Assembly (NCBI RefSeq): GCF_001984155.1
Contig: NZ_MTQO01000050.1
Location: forward strand, 532,096 to 596,095
DNA length: 64,000 nt
From: Actinosynnema sp. ALI-1.44
Lineage (GTDB): Bacteria; Actinomycetota; Actinomycetes; Mycobacteriales; Pseudonocardiaceae
Reading direction: 5' to 3'
Every line of letters starts with the position of its first letter. Position 1 is the first letter of the stretch. Under the pieces are notes generated by a model. The model made no database searches and had not been told where the DNA came from. It saw only the letters and a program-made list of their open reading frames with translations. The position numbers and the translations under genes are program-made. Shown here in pieces: positions 7,894-15,814 of this stretch.

Positions 7894-9193
7894 GGTAGCC
7901 GTCCGGCCGGACCATGATCGGTTCGGCGACCGGTTGGACCGGCTTGACCACGTCGACGAAGTCCGGGGTGGCGTGCTCCTCGTTCGCGATGAGCACGAAA
8001 CGCCCGCCGCGCAACGCTTCGAACAGCCGCCCGGTGGTGAGTTCGACGTCGCCGACGCGGGTCTTGCCGCCGTAGCGGATGCCGATCCCGGAGATCTGAC
8101 CGGCGGCCTTCGCGGCGATCGACTCGCGGCCGAGCAGGAACCCGACGAGCACGCTCCTGATCCTGCGGCCGAGAGCGGACTTGACCATGGCGAGCCGGAT
8201 GATCGCGCCGCTGCTGCGCAGCACGGCCCGGCCGACCGGGTGGCGTTCCTGCTCGTAGGTGTCGAGCAGCTCGGTCTTGGCGTGTCCGTTGAGGACGGCG
8301 GCGAGCTTCCAGCCGAGGTTGGCGGCGTCCTGGATGCCGGTGTTCATGCCCTGGCCACCGGCGGGTGAGTGGCAGTGCGCGGCGTCACCGGCGAGGAAGA
8401 CCCGGCCGACCCGGTAGGTCGGCACCTGCCGTTCGTCGCTGTGGAACCGGGACATCCAGCGGGGGTCGTGCATGCCGAAATCCGTGCCGAGCGCGCGGCG
8501 CGTGACCTGCTTGATCTCGTCGAGCTCCAACGGTGCCTTGTCGTCGACCTGCTTGCGCCGGTCCCACGCGAACACGCGGTACCAGCCGTCACCGAACGGC
8601 GCGACGAACGCGAACCCGTCGCCGACCGCGTTGACCGCCAGCACGTCCGCGGGCGGGGCGGTGAGCCGGACATCGGCCAGCATGATCGACCGCACCACGG
8701 ACCTGCCGGGAAAAGGCAGGCCGACGAGCCGCCGGACGGTGCTGCGCACGCCGTCCGTGCCGACGACGTACTGGGCCTCCCAGGTCCTGGACGTGCTCGT
8801 GACGATGACCTTGTCGGCGGTCTGGCACAGGCTGGTGACCTCCTCGCCGTGCACGATCTCGGCGCCGAGCCGCTCGGCCCGCTCGCGTAGGACCTTCTCG
8901 ACCTCGTACTGCGGTGTGATCAGCAGGTAGTCGAACCTGGTCGGGAGGTTGCCCAGGTCGAGTGAGACCTGGTCGAACAGGCTCACCCGGCGGACCTTCT
9001 GGCCGGGCAGGCGGTCGGCCACGCCCCGGATGTCGAGTTGTTCCAGCGTGCGGGCGTGCACGCCGAACGCCCGTGTCGTGTTCGCGGTCTCCTGCTCCCT
9101 GCGTTCGAGCACGGTGACCGCCAAGCCCGCCTCGGCCAGGTCGCCCGCGAGAGTCAGGCCGGTCGGGCCTGCTCCGACGATCAGCACATGCAT
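7862..9193 (-). CDS. FAD-dependent aromatic monooxygenase
   Basis: A 443-residue class A flavoprotein hydroxylase. It opens MHVLIVGAGPTGLTLAGDLAEAG (Rossmann GxGxxG) with ERR as the ribose acid, followed by TRAFGVHARTLEQLD. The second FAD motif GDAAHCHSPAGGQGMNTGIQDAANLGWKLA is intact. The DG motif reads VVGTDGVRSTVRR. Relatives act on polyketide, phenol or rifamycin substrates; the real substrate is unknown. The start is fixed by AAGGAGG at 9199-9205 five bases before ATG 9193. It is divergent from a TetR gene with paired operators over its promoter, which suggests induction by a small molecule. Confidence 0.88.
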   Translation of the reverse strand: MHVLIVGAGPTGLTLAGDLAEAGLAVTVLERREQETANTTRAFGVHARTLEQLDIRGVADRLPGQKVRRVSLFDQVSLDLGNLPTRFDYLLITPQYEVEKVLRERAERLGAEIVHGEEVTSLCQTADKVIVTSTSRTWEAQYVVGTDGVRSTVRRLVGLPFPGRSVVRSIMLADVRLTAPPADVLAVNAVGDGFAFVAPFGDGWYRVFAWDRRKQVDDKAPLELDEIKQVTRRALGTDFGMHDPRWMSRFHSDERQVPTYRVGRVFLAGDAAHCHSPAGGQGMNTGIQDAANLGWKLAAVLNGHAKTELLDTYEQERHPVGRAVLRSSGAIIRLAMVKSALGRRIRSVLVGFLLGRESIAAKAAGQISGIGIRYGGKTRVGDVELTTGRLFEALRGGRFVLIANEEHATPDFVDVVKPVQPVAEPIMVRPDGYLTTWDDVRCR

Positions 9194-9206
9194 GGCGTCC
9201 TCCTTG

Positions 9207-9280
9207 GTCAACGGTTGTTGACTTTCAAGGTAGGGTTAGGCGGCTGTCTTGTCAACAAGTGTTGGCCTACACTCGTTGAC
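9207..9280. promoter_or_regulatory. Divergent promoter with paired TetR-type operators
   Basis: Two inverted repeats of the form GTCAAC-N4-GTTGRC occur at 9207-9222 (perfect) and 9251-9266 (one mismatch), 44 bases apart, with a further half site GTTGAC at 9275-9280. On the minus strand, TTGACA (9250-9255), 17 bases and TACCTT (9227-9232) form a near-consensus promoter for the monooxygenase. One operator covers its -35 box and the other lies just downstream of its -10 box. On the plus strand TACACT (9268-9273) sits 7 bases before the tetR ATG, so that transcript may be leaderless. The adjacent TetR protein is the likely ligand-responsive repressor (inference). Confidence 0.75.
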
Positions 9281-9835
9281 ATGGCGCGTAGATCGGATGT
9301 GACCCGGCAGGCGATCCTCGAAGCGGCCCGCGAGCGGTTCGCCTCGGACGGGTACGAACGGACCACCATCCGTGCGATCGCGGCGGACGCGGGGATCGAC
9401 CCGGCGATGGTGATGCGCTACTACGGCAACAAGGAGAACCTGTTCTCGGTCGCGGCGGATCTGGACTTGCGGGTGCCGGATCTGACCGAGGTGCCCCGAG
9501 CCGACATCGGTGCCGTGCTGGCGCGGCACGTGATGACGCGGTGGGAGGGCGACGAGACGCTCATGGCGCTGCTTCGGGCGGGGGTGACCAACCCGGCTAT
9601 CGCGGAGCGGATGCGCTCGATCTTCGCGGCTCAGTTGGGGCCGGTCGTGGTCACGGTCGCTCCGGGGCAGGTGGAGACCCGCGCCGGTCTGGTGTCGACG
9701 CAGGTGCTCGGGTTCACGCTGTGCCGGTACATCCTGAAGTTCCCGCCGGTGGTCGCGATGAGCGTGGAGGACGTGGTCCGTTGGCTGGGGCCGACTTTGC
9801 AGCGTTATCTGACTGAGCCGGAAGTGTTGGCGTAA
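9281..9835 (+). CDS. TetR family transcriptional regulator
   Basis: A 184-residue TetR repressor. The N-terminal helix-turn-helix is clear: RQAILEAARERFASDGYERTTIRAIAADAGIDPAMVMRYYGNKENLF, with the YYGNKENL recognition-helix end typical of the family. The C-terminal ligand domain (about residues 60-184) ends in a TetR_C-like VVRWLGPTLQRYL helix. The start is ATG 9281, with no ribosome site, and a -10-like TACACT lies immediately upstream, so leaderless translation is likely. Paired operators upstream suggest it represses both itself and the divergent monooxygenase gene. Confidence 0.9.
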   Translation: MARRSDVTRQAILEAARERFASDGYERTTIRAIAADAGIDPAMVMRYYGNKENLFSVAADLDLRVPDLTEVPRADIGAVLARHVMTRWEGDETLMALLRAGVTNPAIAERMRSIFAAQLGPVVVTVAPGQVETRAGLVSTQVLGFTLCRYILKFPPVVAMSVEDVVRWLGPTLQRYLTEPEVLA

Positions 9836-9876
9836 CTGGTCCGACCACTTTGCGGTTCGAATTCCCCTGCTCGTCG

Positions 9877-10482
9877 TCAGGTGCGTTCGCCCGCCGTGGC
9901 TTGCTTGTTCACTGCGGTCCAGCCGGTGTCGAGGAGGGTGAAGATCCGGTCCAGTGCGGACTCGGCGTCGGCTCGTCCTCGGACCAGGGCGATGGCTTCG
10001 AGGGCGAAGTGGGCCAGCGCCTGGCAGGCGGGGTCGTTCTCGGGCAGGCCGCTGTCCACGGCTATCGCTGCGGCCAGGGCGTTCTCGTGGCGCAGCCACA
10101 TGCGGCGGAAGTGCTCGCGCAGGGCCGGGGTGGTGTCGATCAGGCGGAGGAAGTCGGACAGGCGGGGGTCGGTGCGGACCTGTCGGGAGCGCTCGTCGCG
10201 GAGCAGTTGGCGCAGCGCTTGGGGGATGGACTGGCCGGTGGGGCGTTCGCGGACAGCGGCAACGAGTGCGGCTTCGCGATCGGTGTCCTGGTCGAAGACC
10301 AGTGCTTCCTTGCCCTCGGGGAAGTGTTTGAACAGGGTGGCCACCGAGACGTCAGCGGTGTCGGCGATCTCCCGCACGCCGACCGCGTCGTAGCCGCGCT
10401 CCAGGAACAACTCCAGTGCCGCGTCTGCCAGGGCTTGGCGGGTGGCGGCCTTCTTGCGCTCACGGCGTCCGGGCTCGGTCAC
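9877..10482 (-). CDS. TetR family transcriptional regulator
   Basis: A 201-residue TetR protein. The basic start MTEPGRRERKKAATRQALADAALELF leads into the HTH VREIADTADVSVATLFKHFPEGKEAL. The remainder is an all-helical ligand-binding domain rich in Ala and Leu. It is divergent from a TetX-like FAD monooxygenase, and a 49-base palindrome lies in the shared intergenic region. It is convergent with the other TetR gene at 9281-9835. The likely role is control of the monooxygenase gene and itself. Confidence 0.9.
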   Translation of the reverse strand: MTEPGRRERKKAATRQALADAALELFLERGYDAVGVREIADTADVSVATLFKHFPEGKEALVFDQDTDREAALVAAVRERPTGQSIPQALRQLLRDERSRQVRTDPRLSDFLRLIDTTPALREHFRRMWLRHENALAAAIAVDSGLPENDPACQALAHFALEAIALVRGRADAESALDRIFTLLDTGWTAVNKQATAGERT

Positions 10483-10502
10483 GCCCTCACCTTAGCGCGT
10501 GT

Positions 10503-10551
10503 GTGAAACAGATCAAAAGATAGAACGGTTCGACTTTTTGATCGGTTTCAC
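10503..10551. promoter_or_regulatory. 49-bp interrupted palindrome between tetR and monooxygenase genes
   Basis: GTGAAACAGATCAAAA at 10503-10518 is matched, with one mismatch, by TTTTGATCGGTTTCAC at 10536-10551. A central GAACGGTTC (10523-10531) shares the same dyad axis at base 10527. A plus-strand promoter (TTCGAC at 10529-10534, 18 bases, TATCGT at 10553-10558) overlaps it. This is the expected site for the divergent TetR regulator. Confidence 0.7.
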
Positions 10552-10603
10552 CTATCGTGGAGAGGGTCAGGCAGTAGCACCAGGTGAGGAAAGGACCAGT
10601 CCC

Positions 10604-11809
10604 ATGACGACCACATCTCGCATCGCCATCGTCGGCGGTGGTCCCGCCGGTTTGATGTGCGCCCGTGTCCTGCAGGGGCACGGCATCCAGCCGGTGGTGT
10701 ACGACGCCGACGCCACTGTGGACTCCCGGGACCCGGGAGGAACGCTCGACATGCACGCCGACGCCGGCCAGATCGCGTTGGAGGACGCAGGGCTGATGGA
10801 CGCCTTCCGGGCATTGGCCCGGGTCGAGGGCCAGGCCAAGGCCCGCAGGGACCACCACGGCACTGTCCTCGCCGAATTCACTCCCGCCGAGGACGATGAC
10901 GCGGCTCCCGAGATCGACCGCGGCCAACTGCGGACCATGCTCTACGAGAGCCTGAAGCCCGGCACGGTCCGCTGGGGGCACAAACTCGTCCACGTCACCC
11001 CGCTCGAGGGCGGGGCGCACCGACTGGAGTTCGCCAACGGCGTCAGCGTGGAAGCTGACCTCGTCATCGGCGCCGACGGCGCCTGGTCGCAGGTTCGTCG
11101 GCTGCTCACCGACGCGGAGCCGCAGTACCTCGGCGTCCAGTTCCTCGACGCCCGATTCGACGACGTGGACACCCGGCACCCGGAGGTCGCCGCGATCGTC
11201 GGCGACGGCCACATGTTCTCCACCGACGGCGACGGCCGAGCCGTGATCGTCCAACGAAACAGCAACGGTGTGGTCCGTGGCTACGTGGCTTTCCGCGCCG
11301 AACTCGACTGGCCCGTCACGGCGGGGGTCGACGTCACCGACCCCGAGGCCGTCCGGTCCTACCTGTTGCAGGAGTTCAGCGAATGGTCCCCGGTCATGCG
11401 CCCGCTGATCGCCGACAACGACGGCGACTACGTGCAGCGCAGCTTCTGGGCGCTCCCCGCTCCGCTGACCTGGGACCACGTCCCCGGCGTCACCCTGATT
11501 GGCGACGCCGCACACCTGATGGCGCCTTTCGGTGGCCACGGCACCAACCTCGCGATGCTCGACGGCGCGGAACTCGCACACGCCATCGCGAAGGAGAGCA
11601 ATCTCGACGAGGCGGTCACCCGCTACGAGGCAGCGATGTTCCCGCGATCCGGGGAACTGGCCGTGAGCGCGAACACCGCCCTCCAACGATTCTTCGCCAA
11701 AACCTCCCCGGACGCACCACACCTGCCCCCCGACCACGCCCGCGAACACGAGAACTACCAGGCCAAAGCAGCGGAATACCGCCGCAGGCAAGCCGAAACC
11801 ACCCACTAG
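10604..11809 (+). CDS. TetX-like FAD-dependent monooxygenase
   Basis: A 401-residue flavoprotein monooxygenase. The N-terminus RIAIVGGGPAGLMCARVLQGHG holds the FAD motif; PGGTLDMHADAGQIALEDAGL is the region that follows in TetX-type enzymes; LVIGADGAWSQVRRLL is the DG motif; LIGDAAHLMAPFGGHGTNLAMLDGAELA is the second FAD motif. TetX relatives hydroxylate tetracyclines, but many homologues act on other aromatic compounds, so resistance is not claimed. GAGGAAAGGA at 10586-10595 precedes ATG 10604. The divergent TetR gene and palindrome imply induction by substrate. Confidence 0.87.
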   Translation: MTTTSRIAIVGGGPAGLMCARVLQGHGIQPVVYDADATVDSRDPGGTLDMHADAGQIALEDAGLMDAFRALARVEGQAKARRDHHGTVLAEFTPAEDDDAAPEIDRGQLRTMLYESLKPGTVRWGHKLVHVTPLEGGAHRLEFANGVSVEADLVIGADGAWSQVRRLLTDAEPQYLGVQFLDARFDDVDTRHPEVAAIVGDGHMFSTDGDGRAVIVQRNSNGVVRGYVAFRAELDWPVTAGVDVTDPEAVRSYLLQEFSEWSPVMRPLIADNDGDYVQRSFWALPAPLTWDHVPGVTLIGDAAHLMAPFGGHGTNLAMLDGAELAHAIAKESNLDEAVTRYEAAMFPRSGELAVSANTALQRFFAKTSPDAPHLPPDHAREHENYQAKAAEYRRRQAETTH

Positions 11810-11832
11810 AAAACCCACAGAAAGCCCACCAG

Positions 11833-11856
11833 ACCAAAGGACCAAAGGACCAAAGC
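11833..11856 (+). repeat. Three tandem copies of an 8-base unit
   Basis: ACCAAAGG is present at 11833-11840 and 11841-11848, then ACCAAAGC at 11849-11856. The array lies just after the TetX-like gene and before the recombinase remnant. It may be simple slippage; no function is evident. Confidence 0.7.
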
Positions 11857-11972
11857 AATGCTGGTCGAAGACCAACGCAACCAGCGCTGGGTCGAAAGGA
11901 GCTCGCACCGTGGGGGGTTTGGGTTGGTAACAACACTTCCGCAAAGATGTTTACGCAGGTAGCGTCGTTGTT

Positions 11973-12916
11973 ATGGATATCACGGGCTTGCGGGCGGTGC
12001 TCGCGGTGCGGTTGTCCAACCTGACGGATGAGACGACCTCACCGGCGCGTCAGAAGGCGATCACGTCGGGCCATGCTGACCGGCCGGTGGTGGCCGTCGT
12101 GGAGGACTTGGACGTGTCCGCGTCTATGGTCGGGCCGTTCGACCGGCCGGAGTTGGGGCAGTGGCTGCGTGAGCCGAAGTCCCACGATTATGACGCGTTG
12201 GTGTTCTGGCGGGCGGACCGGGCGATTCGGTCGATGACGGACATGTTCGCGTTGACGGCGTGGGGCATGCGAACCGTAAGGTGATCGTGTTCGTGGTTGG
12301 GCCGTTCGGTGGGGACCCGTTGACCCTCGATTTGCGGCACGAGAAGTTGGACCCGCACGTCAACCTGATCTTGGCGATCATCGCGTTCGCGGCCGAAGTG
12401 GAGTCTCAGACGACGAGGGAGCGGGTAAATGGGGCGCGTGCGTTGCTGCTGCCCACTGATCGGTGGGTGGGTGGCGCCCCGGGATACGGGTATCGGATCG
12501 TGAAACATCCGGTGAAGGGCAAGACGATCCAGTCGGACGAGTACGCGGCGGGGGTGATTCGGGAGATTGCGGGTCGGTTGTGTGAGGGTGAGTCGGTGAC
12601 CGGCATCGTGCAGAGCCTGAACAAGCGTGGCGAGTTGACCTATCGGGATCACCTGCGTGTGCTGGAGGAGGAGTGGGAAGCGGCTGACCAGGAAGGCCGA
12701 CGTCAACTCATGCTCAATGCCGGTATGACGCTGCGCATCGTGAGCAAGACACAGTTCACGCTCACCATTCCCGCGTCCACGATGAGTGCGGGTTTCCCAG
12801 GGTGGGAGCCCCACTTGTCCCCGGCGGACGTGACCTACATCGCTGGGGACAGTGGGGCGACGGTAGATGTCGAGTTCACCGACGACGAACCGGATGCACC
12901 CGCTGAGGCTATGTGA
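11973..12916 (+). pseudogene. Serine recombinase, frameshifted and internally deleted
   Basis: Residues from 11973 read AVLAVRLSNLTDETTSPARQ, the catalytic Ser region of a large serine recombinase, then DLDVSASMVGPFDRPELGQWL and YDALVFWRADRAIRS, the resolvase core. The frame breaks near 12260-12284. The sequence resumes in another frame with RKVIVFVVGPFGG, LILAIIAFAAEVESQTTRERV and APGYGYRIV, which starts the recombinase domain. The zinc-ribbon and most of the recombinase domain are missing: SLNKRGELTYRDHL runs directly into a C-terminal coiled-coil piece, LEEEWEAADQEGRRQL. At least one frameshift and one deletion therefore inactivated it. It marks a past integrative element; no att site could be identified. 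Confidence 0.82.
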
Positions 12917-13346
12917 CTGTAACCCGAGACACCTTGCCGTTGAGTCCATTGTTGCGAACGTACACGACCGTCACATACTCATCATCAACATCTTTCTCGA
13001 AGTGGTCGATGATGATCGTCCCTGTGAATTTCTTGACATAGATGATGGCATAATCGTCCCTTTTGTCCTTCGAGGGGCTGTCGAAGACGGTGATTCGCGC
13101 ACCGGGTCGCACGAAAATTAGCTTCGCCGATCTCGCCTCATCATTTTGATGTGGTGCGAAATCTTGCCCAGGTTCATCGGAAGTCGCATGGACGATGTTC
13201 TGCGTGGCGCCGTTTCCTTCGTAGAATATGATTTCGCCGTCCTGTCGTGGAGTGGCTCCTGCGGAGGCGCCTGTTACCAGCCCGCTCACCATTACCGCCG
13301 CCGTAGTCGCGGCGGCAACCACCACAGCGAAACCTCTGCGATTCAT
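12909..13346 (-). CDS. Small secreted protein, beta/gamma-crystallin-like
   Basis: A 145-residue predicted secreted protein. The signal peptide begins MNRRGFAVVVAAATTAAVMV and the likely cleavage follows GLVTGASA near residue 29. The mature part has two Greek-key-like halves: EIIFYEGNGATQNIV and AKLIFVRPGARITVFDSPSKDKRDDYAIIYVKKF. The pattern of a Y/F-x-G-N-G turn, an N-D-x-x-R-S block and VFDSP followed by DDY resembles beta/gamma-crystallin modules of Streptomyces secreted proteins, which bind calcium. This is fold-level inference only. The start at 13346 is supported by GGGAGAG upstream; an in-frame ATG at 13403 is less likely. It slightly overlaps the recombinase remnant. Confidence 0.65.
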   Translation of the reverse strand: MNRRGFAVVVAAATTAAVMVSGLVTGASAGATPRQDGEIIFYEGNGATQNIVHATSDEPGQDFAPHQNDEARSAKLIFVRPGARITVFDSPSKDKRDDYAIIYVKKFTGTIIIDHFEKDVDDEYVTVVYVRNNGLNGKVSRVTVT

Positions 13347-13703
13347 CGGCTCTCCCGTTCTCGTGCCGGAGGCCCCCTTGAGGGGGTGCCGGTCGTGAAT
13401 CATCCCTAACTCTTGCCACTCCGTCCCGCAATCACGGAGCCCGAACTAGCTTGACCCACGAACCGTTACCGCTGACAGTGCGCGGCCAACACTGCACTCC
13501 AACGAGATCAGCGCATGCACAGTCAGCGACATTGATGGGCACGCGCACCCCGCCAATCGGGGGACAGTTACGCCCGTGCTGGGCATACGTAACAAATGTC
13601 AACACGAGATGGCACGGAGTGACCGGCTTCTCTACGGGATGTCACGCGCCACAGAGAAATGCGCTCCGCGGACGTCGCGGAGGGCATTAAGCACAGGGGA
13701 TGC
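13347..13703. other. No gene recognised
   Basis: About 360 bases between the secreted-protein gene and the next gene fragment. Base composition is more balanced than that of the coding regions around it. A possible 79-residue reading frame at 13451-13690 has no coding bias or recognisable motif, and I see no strong hairpin or tRNA. Confidence 0.6.
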
Positions 13704-13814
13704 CTACGGCGGGGCGTACCGGTTTCCTCGATAGGTGAACGCGCCGTTGGCGGCGAGCCGGACGGGGCGGGCGGTCACCGTGGCACCGTCGATTTCCAGC
13801 ACGTCGGCCCCCAA
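13704..13814 (-). pseudogene. C-terminal fragment of an unidentified protein
   Basis: The minus strand reads VLEIDGATVTARPVRLAANG then AFTYRGNRYAPP and a stop at 13704-13706, only 36 codons after an in-frame stop. Composition and third-position GC look like real coding sequence, and the ending resembles the last beta-strands of a larger enzyme. No start region or upstream domain remains. The family was not identified. It fits the series of truncated genes around rnpB. Confidence 0.35.
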
Positions 13815-13874
13815 TTACTGCGGCCGACCCGGCGAGGTTGCGGTAGCAACCGAGCAGGGTCGGCCTGAGGGCGC

Positions 13875-14263
13875 GGACGAGCCGACGTATAAGCCGGATT
13901 CTGTACCTGGGCTGGTGGGCCCAGGTGGCGGCCATCCATCTAGGCCTGCCGTTGCCGACAGGCTCGTGCGGCCTACCCGCAGGCTTGGGCGGGCAGCCCT
14001 TGTCGCCTGCGCAGGCGCCCGGGGGCGCCCTCTTGGCCTTGCTCCGGGTGGGGTTTACCTAGCCACCCCGGTCACCCGGGGTGCTGGTGGTCTCTTACAC
14101 CACCGTTTCACCCTTACCTCGGCCTTGCGGCCAAGGCGGTCTGCTTTCTGTGGCACTGTCCCGCGAGTCGCCTCGGGTTGCCGTTAGCAACCACCCTGCC
14201 CTGTGGAGTCCGGACTTTCCTCGACGTGCTCTCGCTCGCCGCGGCCGCCCTGCCGACTCGTCC
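13875..14263 (-). ncRNA. rnpB: RNase P RNA (class A)
   Basis: Catalytic RNA of ribonuclease P, which removes 5' leaders from pre-tRNA. On the minus strand the conserved core GAGGAAAGTCCGGACTCC lies near the 5' end, ACAGAAAGCAGACC and GGTAAGGGTGAAACGG follow, and ACAGAATCCGGCTTATA closes the 3' end. Helix P1 forms between GGACGAGTCGGC at 14252-14263 and GTCGGCTCGTCC at 13875-13886. A -10-like TACCCT at 14270-14275 lies 6-7 bases upstream, which supports the 5' end. The ends are set by P1 and could shift a few bases. Confidence 0.95.
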
Positions 14264-14356
14264 TCGGACAGGGTATCTCACGGTTCGGGACTGGTTGCCG
14301 GTGTGTTGTCCACGCGGCTTTACTCGGCGGCGTCAGACGGTCACCGACCGGGAGCG

Positions 14357-14545
14357 ATGATGTCCACAAGCGACGAACCGATCAAGTTCGCCTACTGGGT
14401 CCCCAATGTCAGCGGCGGCCTGGTGCCCAGTGATATCGAGCAGCGGACTGACTGGGGTCACGACCACAACCGCGAGCTTGCTGTTCTCGCCGAGAACAAC
14501 GGGTTCGAGTACGCGCTGGCGGACCGCACTCCTGTCGGGGTGTGA
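14357..14545 (+). pseudogene. Truncated sfnG-type dimethyl sulfone monooxygenase (N-terminal head)
   Basis: A 62-codon reading frame with GGGAG upstream. It reads IKFAYWVPNVSGGLV, then IEQRTDWG and AVLAENNGFEYAL, which are the opening motifs of FMNH2-dependent dimethyl sulfone monooxygenase (SfnG, luciferase-like, normally about 360 residues). After FEYAL the sequence ends within a few codons (ADRTPVGV), so about 300 residues are missing. The adjacent FMN reductase gene, 6 bases downstream, is the usual partner that supplies FMNH2. A deletion thus removed the oxygenase but kept the reductase. The peptide cannot form the TIM barrel. Confidence 0.8.
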
Positions 14546-14551
14546 CCGGCC

Positions 14552-15088
14552 ATGGCCACGATCCTGATCGTGTCGGGCAGTCCGTCGCCGGACGCGCCGA
14601 CCGCCGTGCTGCTCAGGCACGTTTCCGTCGTGCTCAACAGCCTCGGGCACGAGGTGCACCAGTTGTCGGTGCGTGACCTGCCGACGATCGCCCTGCTCAG
14701 CGCGGACCTGCTCGACCCGGCCATCCGCAACGCGATGGACCTGGTCGATCGAGCCGACGGCGTGGTGGTCGCCAGCCCGGTGTACCGCGCGGCGTACAGC
14801 GGTTTGGTGCAGTCATTGTTGAACCTGCTCGACAGAACAGCGTTGACGGGCAAGGTTGTGTTGCCGTTGGCCAACGGCGGCAGTCAGGGGCATCTCGTCG
14901 CGATCGACTACGCGTTGCGGCCCTTGCTGATCGCGCGTGGCGCCACCGACGTGGTACCTGGGCGTTTCGTACTGGACGCGGAGATCGACGACGCGGTTTC
15001 CCCCGCGGCGTCGACTGAACTCGACCTCGCTGTGCGGCGGTTCGCCCACGCTGTCGCCGAACGCCCAGGGCTCGCTACGGCTTCATGA
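14552..15088 (+). CDS. NADPH-dependent FMN reductase (SsuE/MsuE family)
   Basis: A 178-residue flavodoxin-fold reductase. It opens MATILIVSGSPSPDAPTAVLL, the SGSP phosphate loop for FMN; ADGVVVASPVYRAAYSGLVQSLLNLLDR is the second FMN-binding region, with the pi-helix segment Y-R-A-A-Y-S-G; VLPLANGGSQGHLVAIDYALRPLL is the third. Such enzymes reduce FMN with NADPH for two-component monooxygenases of sulfonate or sulfone metabolism. Its partner sfnG directly upstream is truncated, so the gene may now serve another oxygenase or be on its way to loss. The reading frame is intact. It overlaps the convergent gene by 14 bases. Confidence 0.88.
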   Translation: MATILIVSGSPSPDAPTAVLLRHVSVVLNSLGHEVHQLSVRDLPTIALLSADLLDPAIRNAMDLVDRADGVVVASPVYRAAYSGLVQSLLNLLDRTALTGKVVLPLANGGSQGHLVAIDYALRPLLIARGATDVVPGRFVLDAEIDDAVSPAASTELDLAVRRFAHAVAERPGLATAS

Positions 15089-15809
15089 GGTCGACGAACG
15101 CGGCGAGCGACTCCTCGAACGGCGCCGCGTCGGAGTACCACTTCGTCTCGTGTTCCAGCACGACCGGGCCGGTGAAACCCGCGGCGGCGGCGAGGGTCTC
15201 GCTGATCGGGACCGTGCCGGTGCCCGGCACCATCGGCCTGCGGTCGGTGGCCGACGCGGCGTCCTTGAGCTGCAGTTCGCCGAGCCACGGCACCAGCGCC
15301 TCGGCGGCTTCCGCCGGGGTTTCGCCCGCGCGCCACGTGTGCATGGCGTCCCAGATCGCGCCGACGCCGCTCGCGCCCGACTGAGCCAGCACGGCGGCGA
15401 TCTCCGTGCCGCGCAACAGCAGGTCGTGCGTTTCGACGAGCAGGGTGACGCCTTCGGCGATCTCGGCAGCGCGGGCGAGCCGTTCCGCGGCCAGTCCGAC
15501 CGACGTGCCGGGTGAGCGGCCGGGGAAGATCCGGATCGCGGGCGCGCCGAGGTCGTGCGCCAGGTCGACGTGGTCGGCGAGGATCGAGATGTCGTCGTCG
15601 CACAGCCGGTAGTACGACGCGAGCGCGGTGATCCCCAGTCCGTCCAGCGCCTGGACGGCAGCGTCGCGCTCGGCCTTGGACAACCCCACGTGCACGGGCT
15701 CATCGGCGGCACACCGCAACTCGACCAGCTCGATGCCGTACTTGCGTGCCAGCGCGGTGACGTCACGCAACGGCAGGCCAGGGCATCCGAGCGTCGAGAA
15801 ACCAAGCAT
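15075..15809 (-). CDS. Xylose isomerase-like TIM barrel protein (sugar phosphate isomerase/epimerase)
   Basis: A 244-residue AP-endonuclease-2/xylose-isomerase-like TIM barrel. It starts MLGFSTLGCPG, then IELVELRCAADEPVHVGLS; metal-ligand positions appear in TLLVETHDLLLRG, VGAIWDAMHTWRAGE, GELQLKDAAS and VVLEHETKWY. Such proteins isomerise or epimerise sugars and inositols using divalent metal. The GTG-extended frame to 15857 is less likely than ATG 15809. No transporter or pathway partner lies nearby, so the substrate is open. Confidence 0.82.
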   Translation of the reverse strand: MLGFSTLGCPGLPLRDVTALARKYGIELVELRCAADEPVHVGLSKAERDAAVQALDGLGITALASYYRLCDDDISILADHVDLAHDLGAPAIRIFPGRSPGTSVGLAAERLARAAEIAEGVTLLVETHDLLLRGTEIAAVLAQSGASGVGAIWDAMHTWRAGETPAEAAEALVPWLGELQLKDAASATDRRPMVPGTGTVPISETLAAAAGFTGPVVLEHETKWYSDAAPFEESLAAFVDLMKP

Positions 15810-15814
15810 GCCGC

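Noticed and set aside
7862..9193. Rifamycin monooxygenase (Rox) resistance gene
   Set aside because: The family fits, but substrate cannot be told from sequence motifs alone and no supporting context is present.
11833..11856. Iteron-type replication origin
   Set aside because: Only three 8-base copies, with no replication gene or AT-rich unwinding region nearby.
13451..13690. Possible 79-residue protein in the gap after the secreted-protein gene
   Set aside because: No ribosome site, no coding bias, no motif; its end runs into a region that reads better on the other strand.
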